DNA of 64,000 nucleotides from Tamarix chinensis (taxonomy: Eukaryota > Streptophyta > Magnoliopsida > Caryophyllales > Tamaricaceae): assembly GCA_030549775.1 (NCBI GenBank), contig CM060174.1:69985466-70049465 (forward strand), in the 5' to 3' direction. How positions within the stretch are numbered: the stretch's first letter is position 1; each line of letters begins with the position of its first letter. The notes below the pieces were generated by a model. It did not search any database. It saw only the letters and a list, made by a program, of their open reading frames with translations, and had not been told where the DNA came from. A program made the translations under genes and the position numbers. Positions 12,986-24,772 of this stretch are shown here, one piece after another.

Positions 12986-14334
12986 TTTCTTGTCACATTA
13001 TGCACCAAATAGAAATAATCTCTTCATCCTTCAACATAAATCCTTTTTTTTTCATAAATGTTTTTGAACTAATTAAAAAAAACTCAGATCTAAACTAATA
13101 AAAATATGTCTAAATGTTATACACATATGTTAGACTATATTAAAAAAAAAAAAACTCAAACAGATCTAAAGGTTATATATATATATGAACTAATAACAGT
13201 AGATGTAAATGTTATATATATCCTGGAAAAAAATAAAACTGGATCTGAAATAATGATAGTAGATCTAAAACAAATAGTTTTTTCCCACTAAAAAAAAAAG
13301 AAAAACAAATCTAAAATAATAATAGTAAATCTGAAAAGTGGATTGAAAAATTAAAGCATCTAATACACATACACACACACACACAAACCAAAACATATTT
13401 AAGGTAAATCAACACTTTCCGAGCTAGATCGAAATAATTCAAAGAAAAAACAAGTATAAACTTTAAAAAAAATAGTTATCTTTTTTTTTTCATAAGGTTC
13501 AAGAAGACTGATAATCTAATTTTTTCCCCTTTACTTGTATACTAAATCCATCTTCCTTATTATTATTTTTTTTTGGTTTTTGTGAGCACTGGTATAAAAG
13601 AATGGAGGACATGTGTTGCTTGGCTTAGGAAAGAAAAAGAATAAAGAAATAGAGGATGCAGTTTTAATTTATGGTTTTGTGTCAGCAAGTTGTACTCATT
13701 TTATTTTATTTTCTTTTAATATATGTGTTGTACTTCCTTTTTTAACTCTTCTTGCTTTTTATCACTTTAAACATGCTTTCATAGGTATGTTGGGCTATAA
13801 GCCCATGTATAAAAGATTTTTTTAAAACTTGATTATTTATTTTTTACTAAAAAAAAATCTAGTTACACATACACATGTATGCATCATAAGTATGAATATC
13901 TACATATATAATCTTTTACCTGTTATTGATGCCCAACATGTGGCTATCTCATAGAAAGTAATTAGAACCACTAGCATTATAATTATATAAACCCATCTAA
14001 AAAATATATAACTTGATCTAAATTCTCTTAAGCCAAAAATAAACAAGGCTATTAGAAGTAAAAGAGAACCTAAAATATAAGTAGTTAAATCTATTATACT
14101 GTATTTTTTTTTCAAAATAATAGGAGAGGAAGAAGAAGATAAGAAATGGTTGGAGGAATGAGATGAGAAAATGAGTTGATGATTCTTTTATAGACCCATC
14201 CAATGGAAAAAAGGAGGGAAAATATACGATTTGCCCAATAGTCAATTTTTATGTGTTACTTTATCCAATTTAAATATGTTATACTTATACTTTGAGTGAT
14301 ATTTTTTAACTAACACTGCCCCCTTTTCTTTTAT
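12986..14334. other. Leader region of the copia element, mostly unassigned
   Basis: 1.3 kb separates the LTR remnant from gag, longer than a normal copia leader, so extra DNA has probably been inserted. It holds AGATCTAAA-type short repeats (about 13,085-13,340), an (AC)n tract near 13,370 and two TATAAAAG boxes facing each other (plus strand near 13,593; minus strand near 14,190). No gene could be confirmed. Confidence 0.35.
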
Positions 14335-15660
14335 AGTATACCCTATGGTAACCAATGAGAATGAAATATTTAGCATCCTTGACCTATCAAGTTAAAGATA
14401 TCTAGAATGAAAAGTTATTGCACTAGCACATCTAAAGGCTAAAGGCCTTCGGCATACTATTGTAGCAAATTATAATGCAATGGAGGAAGAAAAATAAAAA
14501 GAAGCAATAGTTATTAGTTACCATCTACATGAAAGTATGATAATTGAGTAATTATTAAAAGAATATCTCAAAAAGTTATAGGACAGTTTAGCAAATAAAT
14601 ATAGAGACCAATATACGATCCTCCTCCCAAAGGCTCAATATGATTGGATCCATTTAAGATTTCGTGATTATAAAAGTATAAGTGACTATAAATCGGTTAT
14701 ATATCAAATAACATCCCAATTGAAAATGTGTGGATAAGTAGACACCAATGAGAAAATACTAAAAAAGACACTCTACATGTTTTATGCATTAAATGTCTTA
14801 TTGAAAGAGCAATATAGTCTAAGAAATGTTAGTAAATATTCATAACTAATACAAGTTTTTCTTGAGGATGAACAAAAAAACAAGTTGTTGGTGAAAAATC
14901 ATAACTTAAGACCCAATGATTCGACAACATTACTTGGAGTTATGTTACATAAAAGGGTGGACATGGTCATTATAACAAGTGAAGACGTGGTAACTATCAT
15001 GGTTGAGGTTGTGATAGGGGCTTCCTTGATCACAATAATCGAGGAGATATGGGTTTCAAGAAAAATGCAACTTTAAAACCATAAATATCAATGAGATAGA
15101 AGAGATTCCCTACAAATGCAAAGATAATATGTTATAAATGTGGCATGATTGAGAACTGGTTTTGTAGTTTTAGAACTGCCAAACACTGAGTAGATTTATA
15201 CTCAAGTTCCATCTAGGATAAAGGGGAGAACATTGAAGTTAATTTCATTAATAATGTCACCACCTCTATACCTACTCTAGAAATTGTTGATTACTTCATG
15301 GAAAACACTGAGAATGGTGATGAATTTGCTATAATGGGGAATAATACCAATTAAGAGAATATTATATCTACTACCTTTATGTTTCTCTTTTAATATGTTG
15401 TATTGTGTTCTCCATTAGTATGTTGTAACATGTCTTATATTAACATCTCATTTTGTGATTTATGTAATCCTTGTTCATGTTATCTTGTAACTTTTATTAT
15501 TAATGAATATGAAGTTTGTTTTTAGTAGTAGCCTAACAATTATTCTTTATTCTTAAAATAGAAGATATGAAAAGAGACTATGTCACCAGCTAAAATATAT
15601 TTATGGTAATGTAAATACCATATATAGTGTTGGAAAGCTTATAGAAGGATCTAGAAGAGC
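14335..15660 (+). pseudogene. Copia gag pseudogene
   Basis: Degraded Gag capsid protein of a Ty1/copia element. Translation in shifting frames gives LPKAQYDWIHLRFRDYKSI, then QLKMCG and EDEQKNKLLVKNHNLRP, a usual copia capsid layout. A zinc-knuckle remnant follows near 15,130 (CYKCGMIENWF...FRTAKH, with spacing partly lost). Downstream is the spacer IEVNFINNVTT...MENTENGDEFA. Stops and frameshifts are frequent. The segment from about 15,590 reads NVNTIYSVGKLIEGSRRAW, the part normally just before the gag-pre-integrase domain; the reading then stops at the solo LTR. Confidence 0.75.
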
Positions 15661-15666
15661 ATGGGT

Positions 15667-15671
15667 GTTGT
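15667..15671. repeat. Target-site duplication GTTGT
   Basis: Left copy beside the solo LTR; the right copy at 19,502-19,506 is GTTGC (four of five bases). Confidence 0.6.
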
Positions 15672-18600
15672 TGTAATACCTCCATTATAAGCCTAAAAAT
15701 TTTTATTTAAAAAGTTAATTTGGGAAACTAAAACATTAAAAATGTTGGGTGTTACCACCACACTTGGTACAAGTCTGGTTCCCTCTACCATTCTTATACC
15801 AAGTGCTAAGGATAAAAATATTACTCTGATTAAATCGATAATAAAATTATAAGAAATAGAATAGAGAATTTCAATGCATAAATTAAAACCATTCTAAATA
15901 AAACCAACTATTAGCAATTACAAAATTCAGTGAAAGGAAACTAAATAAGGGCATAAGAGTGCAAGAACATGAGAATCAAAAGATACCAAGTAGAACACCA
16001 GATTGTCCTAACTCTCAATCCAAAATACTAGCCCTTAACTGATTTTACAAGTTATTCTGTAATTACCAATGCCTATTGAAAAAGTAGGGGCCCATGAAAT
16101 GGAACCCATTAGTAAAACAATACTGAGTAACTCATTATACAAAACTAATATAAAAAGCCTATATAGAACACACAAAAGGCATCATAGCAAGACATGGTAT
16201 AACATATAATAATATTTATTCCATGATCAAAATATGATAATTATATCAGATAAAGAATAATCATCAAATCCATATACCACTCATACTTGTTCATTTAGAA
16301 TATAATGAAATGTACCAACCACGACTCCAAGAAATGCTAGTTGAAGTAAAGATTAGAACCAACCTCAACACAGTAAGCCTAAACTTCACAATATATCCCA
16401 TATCTTAATGTCAAAGCCAATAATAGACATACATCACAAGTAGGGCTCAAAGGTACCTATCGAACATAGGTAGGCATGAAGGCTACTACAAAATCATAGG
16501 TAGGCACATAGGCTACTACTGAACCATAGGTTAGCACAAAGAATACTATTGATCTATAGGTAGTCACAAAGGCTACTAATAATCCATAGGTATGTACAAA
16601 AGCTATTACCAAATGACACATAGATACAAATGCTACTACTAATTTACAAGTAGACGCAGAGGCTACTACCAAAAAAATCTAATAATCATTTTGATCCAAT
16701 ACTAATCGTTTCCAATTTTATATACTAGACGGGAGATCATATCAACCTGGAGAAACTAATGTACTCCAATCATACCGGCACACCAAGGCAACATAATATC
16801 CTACTGATTATCAACCCAAGGACACTACAGTACCCTAATCGCACTAGCACACAAAGGTAGCACAATACCCTACTGATAAAGATAGCTAATCCATAAGTAT
16901 GCATACCCTCTATAAGTCTACAGAGCTAAATAGAATAAGATATAGGGCTTGGTTGGGGCACTAAGGTACACCAGCAAGCTAAACCATGTATTTAGGGTAA
17001 TAACCCTTAAAGATCCATCATTTCCGATCTCGAGGTCTTTTACTTTAAATGTTAGTATTTTATTTAGGTGATCATGAGACCACACAATAATTACATATAT
17101 TCAATTTCCATACTTAACCATTTTTACTCATTTCCAAACATCCAATAATAATCAAGGTCAATGCCAAGGTCAACATTAAAATCTATTAAGGCCATCCTAG
17201 GTTCAATTATTTACATTTAGTTGCATTGGGCCATAAATGACTAAAATGTCCTTGAGACTACAATTATCACATTATCATCCATTTTAAATACTAATTTTAT
17301 TTTATTTATTAGTTAGTGATGAGGTAAAATAAAATAATTAAATTATCTAATATGCAAATAAATTACTGGACATGATAAATGACCATTTTACCCTTATACA
17401 TGATGTAGTATGTTAAACCCTAACCTTCGTATCTAACTCATCCAAAACCATGTATTCCCATACTCAACATTCAATAATACATATTAGTAACACTTATTGG
17501 AATAAATATCATGATATAATTTAAATGACTAAAATACCCCTAGGACATACAATAATAATAGTTATGCTAAAATATGTGTTTATAAAACATCAAATCACAT
17601 ACCTCCATACTTAACAATAAATAAGATATATTAGGCATTCTCATTTAAATAAATGTTACTATACACTTAAAAGACCAAATTACCCATATGGCACATAATA
17701 TAAATAATTATGCTAGAAATACACCTAGGCATGATCAACCTATCATATTAGACATACATGACATATATAACTTATTTACGATATTAAATCAATTTTAACA
17801 TGCTTTTGTATACATAATAATTTTCACAAGTTAACATGCTCTATTTTTACCAAATTCCATACTAACGTTATTAGGCAAATAATTTTAATGTGATAAACAT
17901 GATTAATAAAATTTATACATCAAAACCTCAATATACTAGTATGCAATATCTCAAATTTTAGTAGAATATAAGAATCAATTGATTTCCAACAAAAGCATAA
18001 ATAATAGCCAACCTATTAAAATTTATTAGGCTCCACTAGTCAACCTTTTGTGCCTAAAAATAATACCACATTAACCATATTAATATTTAACTAAAAAATA
18101 ATAGCTTTTATTAACTAAAATTGCTAAATACCCCTAAGTAGAAAAATGGGTAAAAAAAATATTACAAACCTCACGTTGCATGAGTAGTACGAGTTTGTGA
18201 ATGCATAAAGGCTTTAAGGAATTTTGATTGGGTGGGTGGATAGTGGAGGGTGGTGTTGTAAGGGGGAGGAGATAGTGATAAGTAGGGAGGCAAGTGGTGT
18301 TAAAAGTAGCAGCCACAGCTAGGGGAAAGTTGGTGTCGGTGTCGGTGATGAGGGGCATGGTTCGAAGGAGAGAGATGCATGAATAGATTGGAACAGCGTA
18401 GAAACAACACAATAATGGGCTGGGTTGTGGTGAATAGTAGTAACGGTGGTGGTTGGGGAAGAAAAACAGAGCATGGTGTCACGCACTCAGAGGGGGCTCG
18501 GTGGTAGTGATGGTTGGGCAATTGGTTGTGTGGTGTGGTATGAAGAAAAGGTGAGGCACAGGAGGAGGATGTTGGTTGTGGAAAGGTCAAGGGAGAGCAT

Positions 18601-19501
18601 ATGTTGGTGAGGGTGAGGATGAAGTTAGGCTATGATGAGGTTGGAAAAGGATGTGGGGGATAGGGGGTGATGGTGTGCGGGATGGTGACGCCGAGGGAGG
18701 AACCATTGTCAGTTGGAAGTGGTAGTTGAAAACTAGAGTAGGGCAAGGAGAAGGAGAAGATGAGAAGAAGAAGGTGGTCAGGTGGTGTTTTTGTGCAACA
18801 TGTAGAGGATAATTCGATAGGAGACGTAGGTTTGGTCGTTGGGTTTGGACAAAAATGGAGGGGGAAGAGAGTGTATGTATGTATACAGGTGGTGAGGGCT
18901 AAAATTATTCAAATTCATAGAAGAGGTGAGGGTTAAGGGAAATGGGTTGATGGCTAGGACGAGTAGAAGTTATAAAGGCATGGAAAGTTTGGTGCAGGGG
19001 TAGTTTATAGGACTATAAGGGGTACAAGGGAGTGTTTGGCATGCATCATTGGTGATGAGTGAAAGAACAGGAAAGGGAGAAAGGAAAGAGAGGGAGAGAA
19101 AGGGGTGTGTTTGGGTAGAAGGGGAAAAAGGTTAGGTCAACACAGGCGAGACAACAAAGAAAGAAAGGGAAAAAAGGAAAGGGAAAAAGGGAGAAAGATG
19201 AAAAGGGGAGAGAAAATCAATTTAAGGTTAGAATTAGGAATAGATTTAGGATTAGGGTAAAATTAATTAATCTGGGTTTAGAGTACCCAATAAGAAAAAA
19301 ATAAATCAGGGTAAAATTTATTAGTTTATGGTGGGTTTAAATAATAAAAAAGGATAAAATAATTAGGATAAATTTAGTTAAGAAATTATCTAGGTTGCGA
19401 ATCAAGGGTTAAAAAAAATAATTGAGCAAAGATTTAAGGGTTAGATTTCAAATAAAATGTTAAATGTTAAAAAATAAGGTTAAAAAATTTGGAATATTAC
19501 A
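15672..19501 (-). mobile_element. Solo LTR of a gypsy-like family, minus orientation
   Basis: The plus strand begins TGTAATACCTCC and ends GGAATATTACA, so the minus strand starts TGTAATATTCC like the LTR at 42,982. The termini, a pyrimidine-rich tract on the sense strand (18,200-19,200 complement) and tandem repeats in the distal part are shared with 37,683, 42,982 and 62,565. No internal gag/pol is present, and the flanking copia frame resumes after it, so it is a solo LTR left by LTR-LTR recombination. Gypsy affinity is inferred from LTR length and terminal style only. Confidence 0.75.
16440..16685. repeat. ~40-bp minisatellite inside the solo LTR
   Basis: Five to six degenerate units with the core ATAGGTAGGCACAAAGGCTA followed by CTAC and a variable spacer. 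Unit length is close to 40 bp. A minus-strand ORF over it (residues GFVVAF...TYG repeated) is just the repeat translated. Confidence 0.75.
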
Positions 19502-19506
19502 GTTGC
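19502..19506. repeat. Target-site duplication GTTGC
   Basis: Right partner of GTTGT at 15,667-15,671; one mismatch. Confidence 0.6.
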
Positions 19507-20157
19507 GCACTAAAAGGATAAAATTATTAATTAATAATACACTATCTTCAAGCAAATCTCGAAGAAATTTATTAACTTTTAAAGACATGAGTCATAATGG
19601 TTACCATATGGAAACCATGAATGAAAATGAGAAAGCATATTTGTGTATTACAGTACATGAATCTGGCAAGAAATGTACTCTTGAGAAAATGTCAGTATAT
19701 TCCTTGGGATTATACTATACCATTATAATCCTAATTGAAATAAATATTGTCTCTAACCTAAAGATAAAGGATAAAAAAAACATTCACTTGATGGTATGAC
19801 TATTTGGGTCACTAAAGCACAAGAATGATGCACATAATTATTGAAATTTTCAATCAAACACTCATTAAAGAACATTAAAGTTTTAAAGTCTTGTGATTTA
19901 TCAAGTAATCCCTGTTCGTTTGTCGAGTTGATTATAAGGTCCTCCATGAATAAGATTGTCATTGAGTCTTTAAAGCTTTTAGGAAGAGTACAAGGAGATA
20001 TATGCGGTCCAATTTTCCCTTAATGTGGGCCATTTGGATATTTTATAGTGATAATTAATGCATCAACACATTAGCCACTTTTGAGTTTATTGTCTAGTAG
20101 AAATGTTGTAACGCTAGACTTCTAGCTCAAATCATTCAATTAAGAACTTAGCTTCTA
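19507..20157 (+). pseudogene. Copia gag-pre-integrase / integrase N-terminal pseudogene
   Basis: Continues the copia polyprotein after the solo LTR. The reading is NNTLSSSKSRRNLLTFKDM, then NGYHMETMNENEKAYLCI, ESGKKCTLEKMS and YYTIIILIEIN, the usual stretch after the protease. The zinc-binding HHCC region is damaged (the first His pair is lost; ...SCDLSSNPCSFVELIIRSS keeps two Cys), followed by GRVQGDICGPIFP and CGPFGYFIVIINAST, the start of the integrase core. The sequence stops within LAQIIQLRT, where the LINE is inserted, and resumes at 24,757 with RTQHLDYIIKKIRL. Confidence 0.85.
20142..20157. repeat. LINE target-site duplication, left copy
   Basis: AAGAACTTAGCTTCTA; the right copy at 24,757-24,772 is AAGAACTCAGCATCTA (14 of 16). 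Both copies are part of the same copia integrase codons, confirming duplication on insertion. Confidence 0.9.
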
Positions 20158-20274
20158 AGTTTTTACAAGCTGCATATCTCCTCTCACCTCTCTCCTATGG
20201 TTGAGTGAGGCACACTAGTATGGCAAGGAAGAAGAAGATACCACCTACTATAACTATTAATCATCTTTGATTGA

Positions 20275-21475
20275 TGGTTGGATCCAAGGGATCCGTCAAT
20301 TCTTCGCAGGTTGAGGTTTCCAAGAATTGGTTGGCTGATAGCGTAGAGAACCAAGGGAAGCATCTGGTGAATAGAGAGTTAACTTCGATACCCTATGGTT
20401 CAGATTATGGATGTTGTTGGTGAAGTGCTTGACAATCTAGTTGAGATTATGCATAAGGAAGGTAGTAATCCTATCGTTATGAGAATTATAGAACCCAAAC
20501 ATATCTTCGAACCCTACGAGTGATGAGAAGTAGTTGGTATGGGAAATACTGGAGGTTTTTTCTCCATTTGAAGGCCCTTCATGGAGGGATATCTTGGTAG
20601 GAAATCGCAACCCAATCTTGGGCGATCACCTATCATATGTATCTCCCACCATTGATAAGGGTGTGATTATCGTTCAATTGGACAAAGAGGATGTTAATAC
20701 CGAGGCTACTCTACAAAAAAACACCTTAGTTGGATATGTTTTAGGGGACTCATCGACTTATAGTTAGATTTGTGGCTATGTTCGAGCTCACTATAAGGAG
20801 GTTGCTTTGCCTCAAGTTATGTTGCATGCCACAGGGTATTTTCTATTCAATTTTAAGTGTATTGAAGATGCTACTGTGATTCTAAGACAACATTAGACAT
20901 ATTACAATAGGCCTCTAGTGTTGAAATCTTGGCATAGAAGGATGAATATTGATAAGGACGAGATGCAAGTGGTTCCTCTCTAGACTAAATTTCCTAATAT
21001 GCTATTGGAATATTAGATGAACAACTCTTTGATCCATATTGCAAGTGCAGTTGGGAGGCCACTATGTATGGATTCCATTGTTATAACTAAGAAAATTGTT
21101 TCCTTTCCAAGATTTCTTATTGAGGTAGATGTGAAAAAGCCTTTTATTGACTCCTTATTGATCCTTGATCATGAGGGTGGTGATCTCACTCAATGGATTG
21201 AATATGACTGGAAGCCATACTACTATCATCTCTATGATGCCTTTAGTCATGGGGCCTGCAATTGTGGACATCAAAAGACCATTGGGAGGATTAACAAGGA
21301 AGTAAGGGATCCTAGGAAAGAAAAATATGTCGCTATAGGGGAGGAAGGAAATACCTATGTATGCCTTGGTCAAATAGTTATCTCTCATAGCACTAATGAG
21401 GGCGAAGGAGCCACTTTTCACAAAGGTTCTATTGTCACTTCTATAGAAGCTATTGGAGGACCTAGTGATCCTTAG
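20275..21475 (+). pseudogene. LINE ORF1-like pseudogene (DUF4283 plus CCHC remnant)
   Basis: The N-terminal half reads ILVGNRNPILGDHLSYVSP, YVLGDSSTYS, GYVRAHYKEVALPQVMLHAT, GYFLFNFKCIEDATVILRQ and RPLVLKSWHRRMNIDKDEMQVVPL, the DUF4283 (RRM-like) pattern of plant LINEs. Then follow LEY, HIASAVGRPLCMDS, FPRFLIEVDVKKPFIDS and the QWIEYDWKPYYYHLYDAFSHGACNCGHQK segment, a zf-CCHC_4 knuckle in which the first cysteines have become other residues. The first start codon is uncertain. In-frame stops at several points and a lost knuckle make it nonfunctional. Confidence 0.8.
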
Positions 21476-21674
21476 AAGACAATACAACAAGACAAAATTT
21501 TGACTATCTCTAGAATAGGGGTAAGAAGTGGCCAAGCCCCTCTTACTAGGGGGAGAATATTGACAAGAAGAAGAACTGCACATTTTCATATGCCTAGTGC
21601 TAGTTCTCCTCTACCTATTAACACAAATAAATTCCAGGGGGTGGTAGTGGTGCTCTTAATACGGATCCAGGAGA

Positions 21675-24600
21675 ACATGCTCAGTGTATGGAATATAAGA
21701 GGCTTAAATAAGGCTTCCAAGCATAAGGAAGGCATTCATTTTTGTTCTAGTAATAATTTATCTTTACTGAGCTTCTTGGAGACTAAGGTTAAAGAAAATA
21801 AGCGTAATGGGATTTTGAATAAGATTAGGAGAGTGTGGAATGTTCTTCACAATTATGCTTTTCATCCGAATGTCTGAATTTGGGTAACCTGGGACCCTAC
21901 TGCTATGTGTGATCAAGCTATCTTGTGTAATGTGAAGCATTTATTTGGTTCCTTCTCATTTTCTATTACCTTAATTTATGCTATGGATAGTAGCAATGAG
22001 AGAAGGAGGCTATGGCATTGCTTAAAATAGTTTCTCAATAGCCATTCACCCTAGATTCTTTTAGTAGACTTTAATGTTGTTCTATCTTCCAATGAGAAAT
22101 TCCAAGGGGGCCTTCCTTATACTACTGATGTTCAAGACTTTTAGAACTGTTGCTCTGACCTTGTCTTAACCGACTTGCAGAGTCATGGATGTTTCTTCAC
22201 TTGGTCCAACAAAAGAGGGGGTGAGGAGGAAGTGATGTGTAAGCTTGATTGAGTATTGGTTAATCTAGCTTGTTTGGATTCCTTTCCAAATTCGATGCCC
22301 AACTTCCAAAGTCCTTTAGTTTCTTATCATTCTCCTGTGGTTATTGCTCTTCACATTCCTCCCATTCAAGGAATGAAACCTTTCTAATTCTTCCAATTTT
22401 GAATCAAAGATGATGCTTTTCTACCTTTGGTTCAGAGACTTTGGCAGCAACATCTTATAGGAAATCTCTTGCTTAAATTTATGAATAGATTTCAAGCCCT
22501 AAAACTTGAGCTTAAACGTTTGAATAGGGATAAGTATGGATCTATATCCCAAACATTTGCATATCTAAGGGAGGAGGTGTCTTCTTTGTAGAAGCAATCT
22601 TTGTGTAACCCTACTAATTATGATCTTAGGGATAACCTTAAAGTGCTGGAGCAAAGATATTCTCATTTGCTTCACTATGAAGAGAAGTTTCTTAGGTAAA
22701 AGACATGCATTCAATGGTTACATTGTGGTGATTCTAATCATAAGTTCTTTTATGCTCGAGTCAAATAGCAACAGAAAATGAAGTCAGTTAGTATTTTTCT
22801 TGATGGTGATGATAGGGAGATAAGGGGTGCACAATAGATTCAAGATACCTTCATTGGTTATTATCAGCATTTGTTAGGCACTGACACTCCTTCTATTAGT
22901 TCTCTTAATGCTTCTGTTGTGGATTGTTCTTTGTCAAGAGACCAACAAGCTTTGCTTAATGCTCCTATCACCAAAGAAGTATTTAAGGCTGTTGTCTTCT
23001 CTATAGGAGACACTAAGGCTCCTGGTGTAGATGGATTTACTACAGGGTTCTTTAAAGCAAGGTGGGATATCTTAGGAGAAGATTTGCTTTTGGCAGTAAG
23101 GGAATTATGTTCTACTAGTTTTATGCCCAACAAAGTGAATGTCACTACTTTATCTTTTATTCCTAAGAAACCTAATGCCCAAAAAGTCTCTAAGTTTAGA
23201 TATATTGCCTGTTGTACTGTGCTTTACAAGGTCATCTAAAAGGTTCTTACACATAGATTTCAAGGTATTATGTTCTTCATTATTGATCTAGCTCAAAATG
23301 CCTTTATCAAAGGTAGGATTATTAGCGAGAATGTTCTTCTTTCACATGATTTAGTAAGGAAGTATAATCTCATAGGTTTTCCTCTCATTGCATGATAAAA
23401 CTTGATCTTTATAAGGCTTATGACATGGTCAATTGGTATTTTCTTCAGAAGCTACTTTTGCTTTATGGTTTTCCATACCTGTTTGTAAGGTTGTTAATGG
23501 CCTGTCTATCTTTTGTTTCCTTCTCTCTTGTTTGTAATGGTGTGTTGAAAAGGCCTTTCAAAGCTAAGAGAGGGTTAAAATAGGGCGATCCCCTCTCACC
23601 TTATCTTTTTGTGTTGGTCATGGACTATCTTAGTAGGTGCCTTAAGATGTTGTGGGCTAACTCTACTTTTAGGGGTCATCCTAGGTGTAAAGCTTGAAGA
23701 TTGTTACTTATGCTTTGTAGATGATATTCTCTTGTTTAGCTATGGAGATTTTGCTAGTGTGATATACATGATGGACGTGTGTGCTTCTTTCTTAGGGCTT
23801 TCAGGGCTAGTACTGAGCCCACAAAAGTGCACCATTTATTTTGGTGGTGTTGATGGTGCATTACGAATGCTGTTGTTAATATGCTAAGTTTTCAAGAGGG
23901 TTTTTTTCTAATTACTTAACTTGGTTTTCCTCTTAATTCCTATAGGATATCATCTTCAATGATGCAACCTATGTTGGAGAAACTAACTGCGGGCTAATAT
24001 ATTAGAGCACCATCTACCTCTCCTATGCTGGTCCCTTGCAGCTAATTAAGTCTTTGCTTTTTAGCATCTAACTTTACTTCAGCTAGGTCATCCTACTCCC
24101 TAAGAAGGTGCTCCATCAATTTGAGAGCCTTTATAGGAACTTCTTGTGGGTGGGTAAACTGACAGCAAGGAAGAGAGCTCTGGTGTCCTAGGAACAACTT
24201 TGTTTTCCCAAGGATGAAGGTGGCCTCAGGTTGCTGAGTCTTGAGGTGTGTAATGTTTGTGCTTTAGGCAAGTTTACTATGGCCCGATTGCTAGGTAATG
24301 AATTTTATGTAGATAGTTCTTGTGTGTTTTGTCAACGCCAGCTTGAGGATAAAGATCATTTATTTATACAATGTCCTTTTACTGGAACCATTTGGAGGAG
24401 GATTAGAGCTATTGTGGGAAGAAGAGATACCTTAGTGGGTTGGTAGCCAGAGTTTTGCTCATTGGTTTACCGGTTGAGGCAATAGAGTTCCAAGAAGTAG
24501 GTTTTGGGTACACTCTTTGTGTCTTATGTTGTGAATATGTGGCATGAGAGAAACTGGATAATTTTCCATAATTGTTGTAGAGATGCTTCCACTCTAGTTA

Positions 24601-24700
24601 AGGTTATTATCTTTTTAGTTGCTAGGAGATTATCCCACACTTTTTGTAAAGCTCAATTTGCTATGTGGGATAGTTTTTTTGATAACATAGTGTGTTGATC
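21675..24700 (+). pseudogene. LINE ORF2 pseudogene (endonuclease, RT, zf-RVT)
   Basis: Begins MLSVWNIRGLNKASKHKE, the start of the apurinic endonuclease fold; FLETKVKEN, LLVDFNVVLSSNEKF, FFTWSNKR and YHSPVV follow. The RT region starts near 22,870: ITKEVFKAVVFSIGDTKAPGVDGFT, LSFIPKKPNAQKVSKFRYIACC, QNAFIKGRIISENVLL, MIKLDLYKAYDMVNW, KRGLK then GDPLSPYLFVLVMDYLS. The catalytic box reads CFVDDILLF at about 23,711-23,737 where FADD is usual. The 3' part has the zf-RVT domain (CVFCQRQLEDKDHLFIQCPF...W) and WHERNWIIFHN. About a dozen stops and at least one frameshift near 23,390 make it inactive. Confidence 0.9.
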
Positions 24701-24756
24701 TTGTTGGGTTGTACTTGAACTTTCGTTAAGTAATATACTTCTACTTATCGAAAAAA

Positions 24757-24772
24757 AAGAACTCAGCATCTA
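24757..24772. repeat. LINE target-site duplication, right copy
   Basis: AAGAACTCAGCATCTA, partner of 20,142-20,157. Its first bases overlap the LINE poly(A). Confidence 0.9.

Larger units (their letters stand above)
20158..24756 (+). mobile_element. Near full-length L1-type LINE inside the copia integrase
   Basis: A 4.6-kb non-LTR retrotransposon with an ORF1-like nucleic-acid-binding protein and an ORF2 with endonuclease, RT and C-terminal zf-RVT parts. It ends with TATCG followed by a short poly(A) run at 24,751-24,758 that merges with the TSD. A 16-bp TSD flanks it. Both ORFs carry many stops, so it is inactive, but the structure is complete enough to be nearly full length. Confidence 0.9.

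Noticed and set aside
16457..16672. 71-residue minus-strand ORF of repeated VVAFVxTYG text
   Set aside because: Translation of the ~40-bp minisatellite in the solo LTR.
18134..18590. Minus-strand ORFs rich in Pro/Thr/His
   Set aside because: Pyrimidine-rich part of the LTR family; the same region in the other copies is not conserved as protein.
21155..21589. 144-residue minus-strand ORF
   Set aside because: Antisense of the LINE ORF1-like pseudogene with no family pattern of its own.
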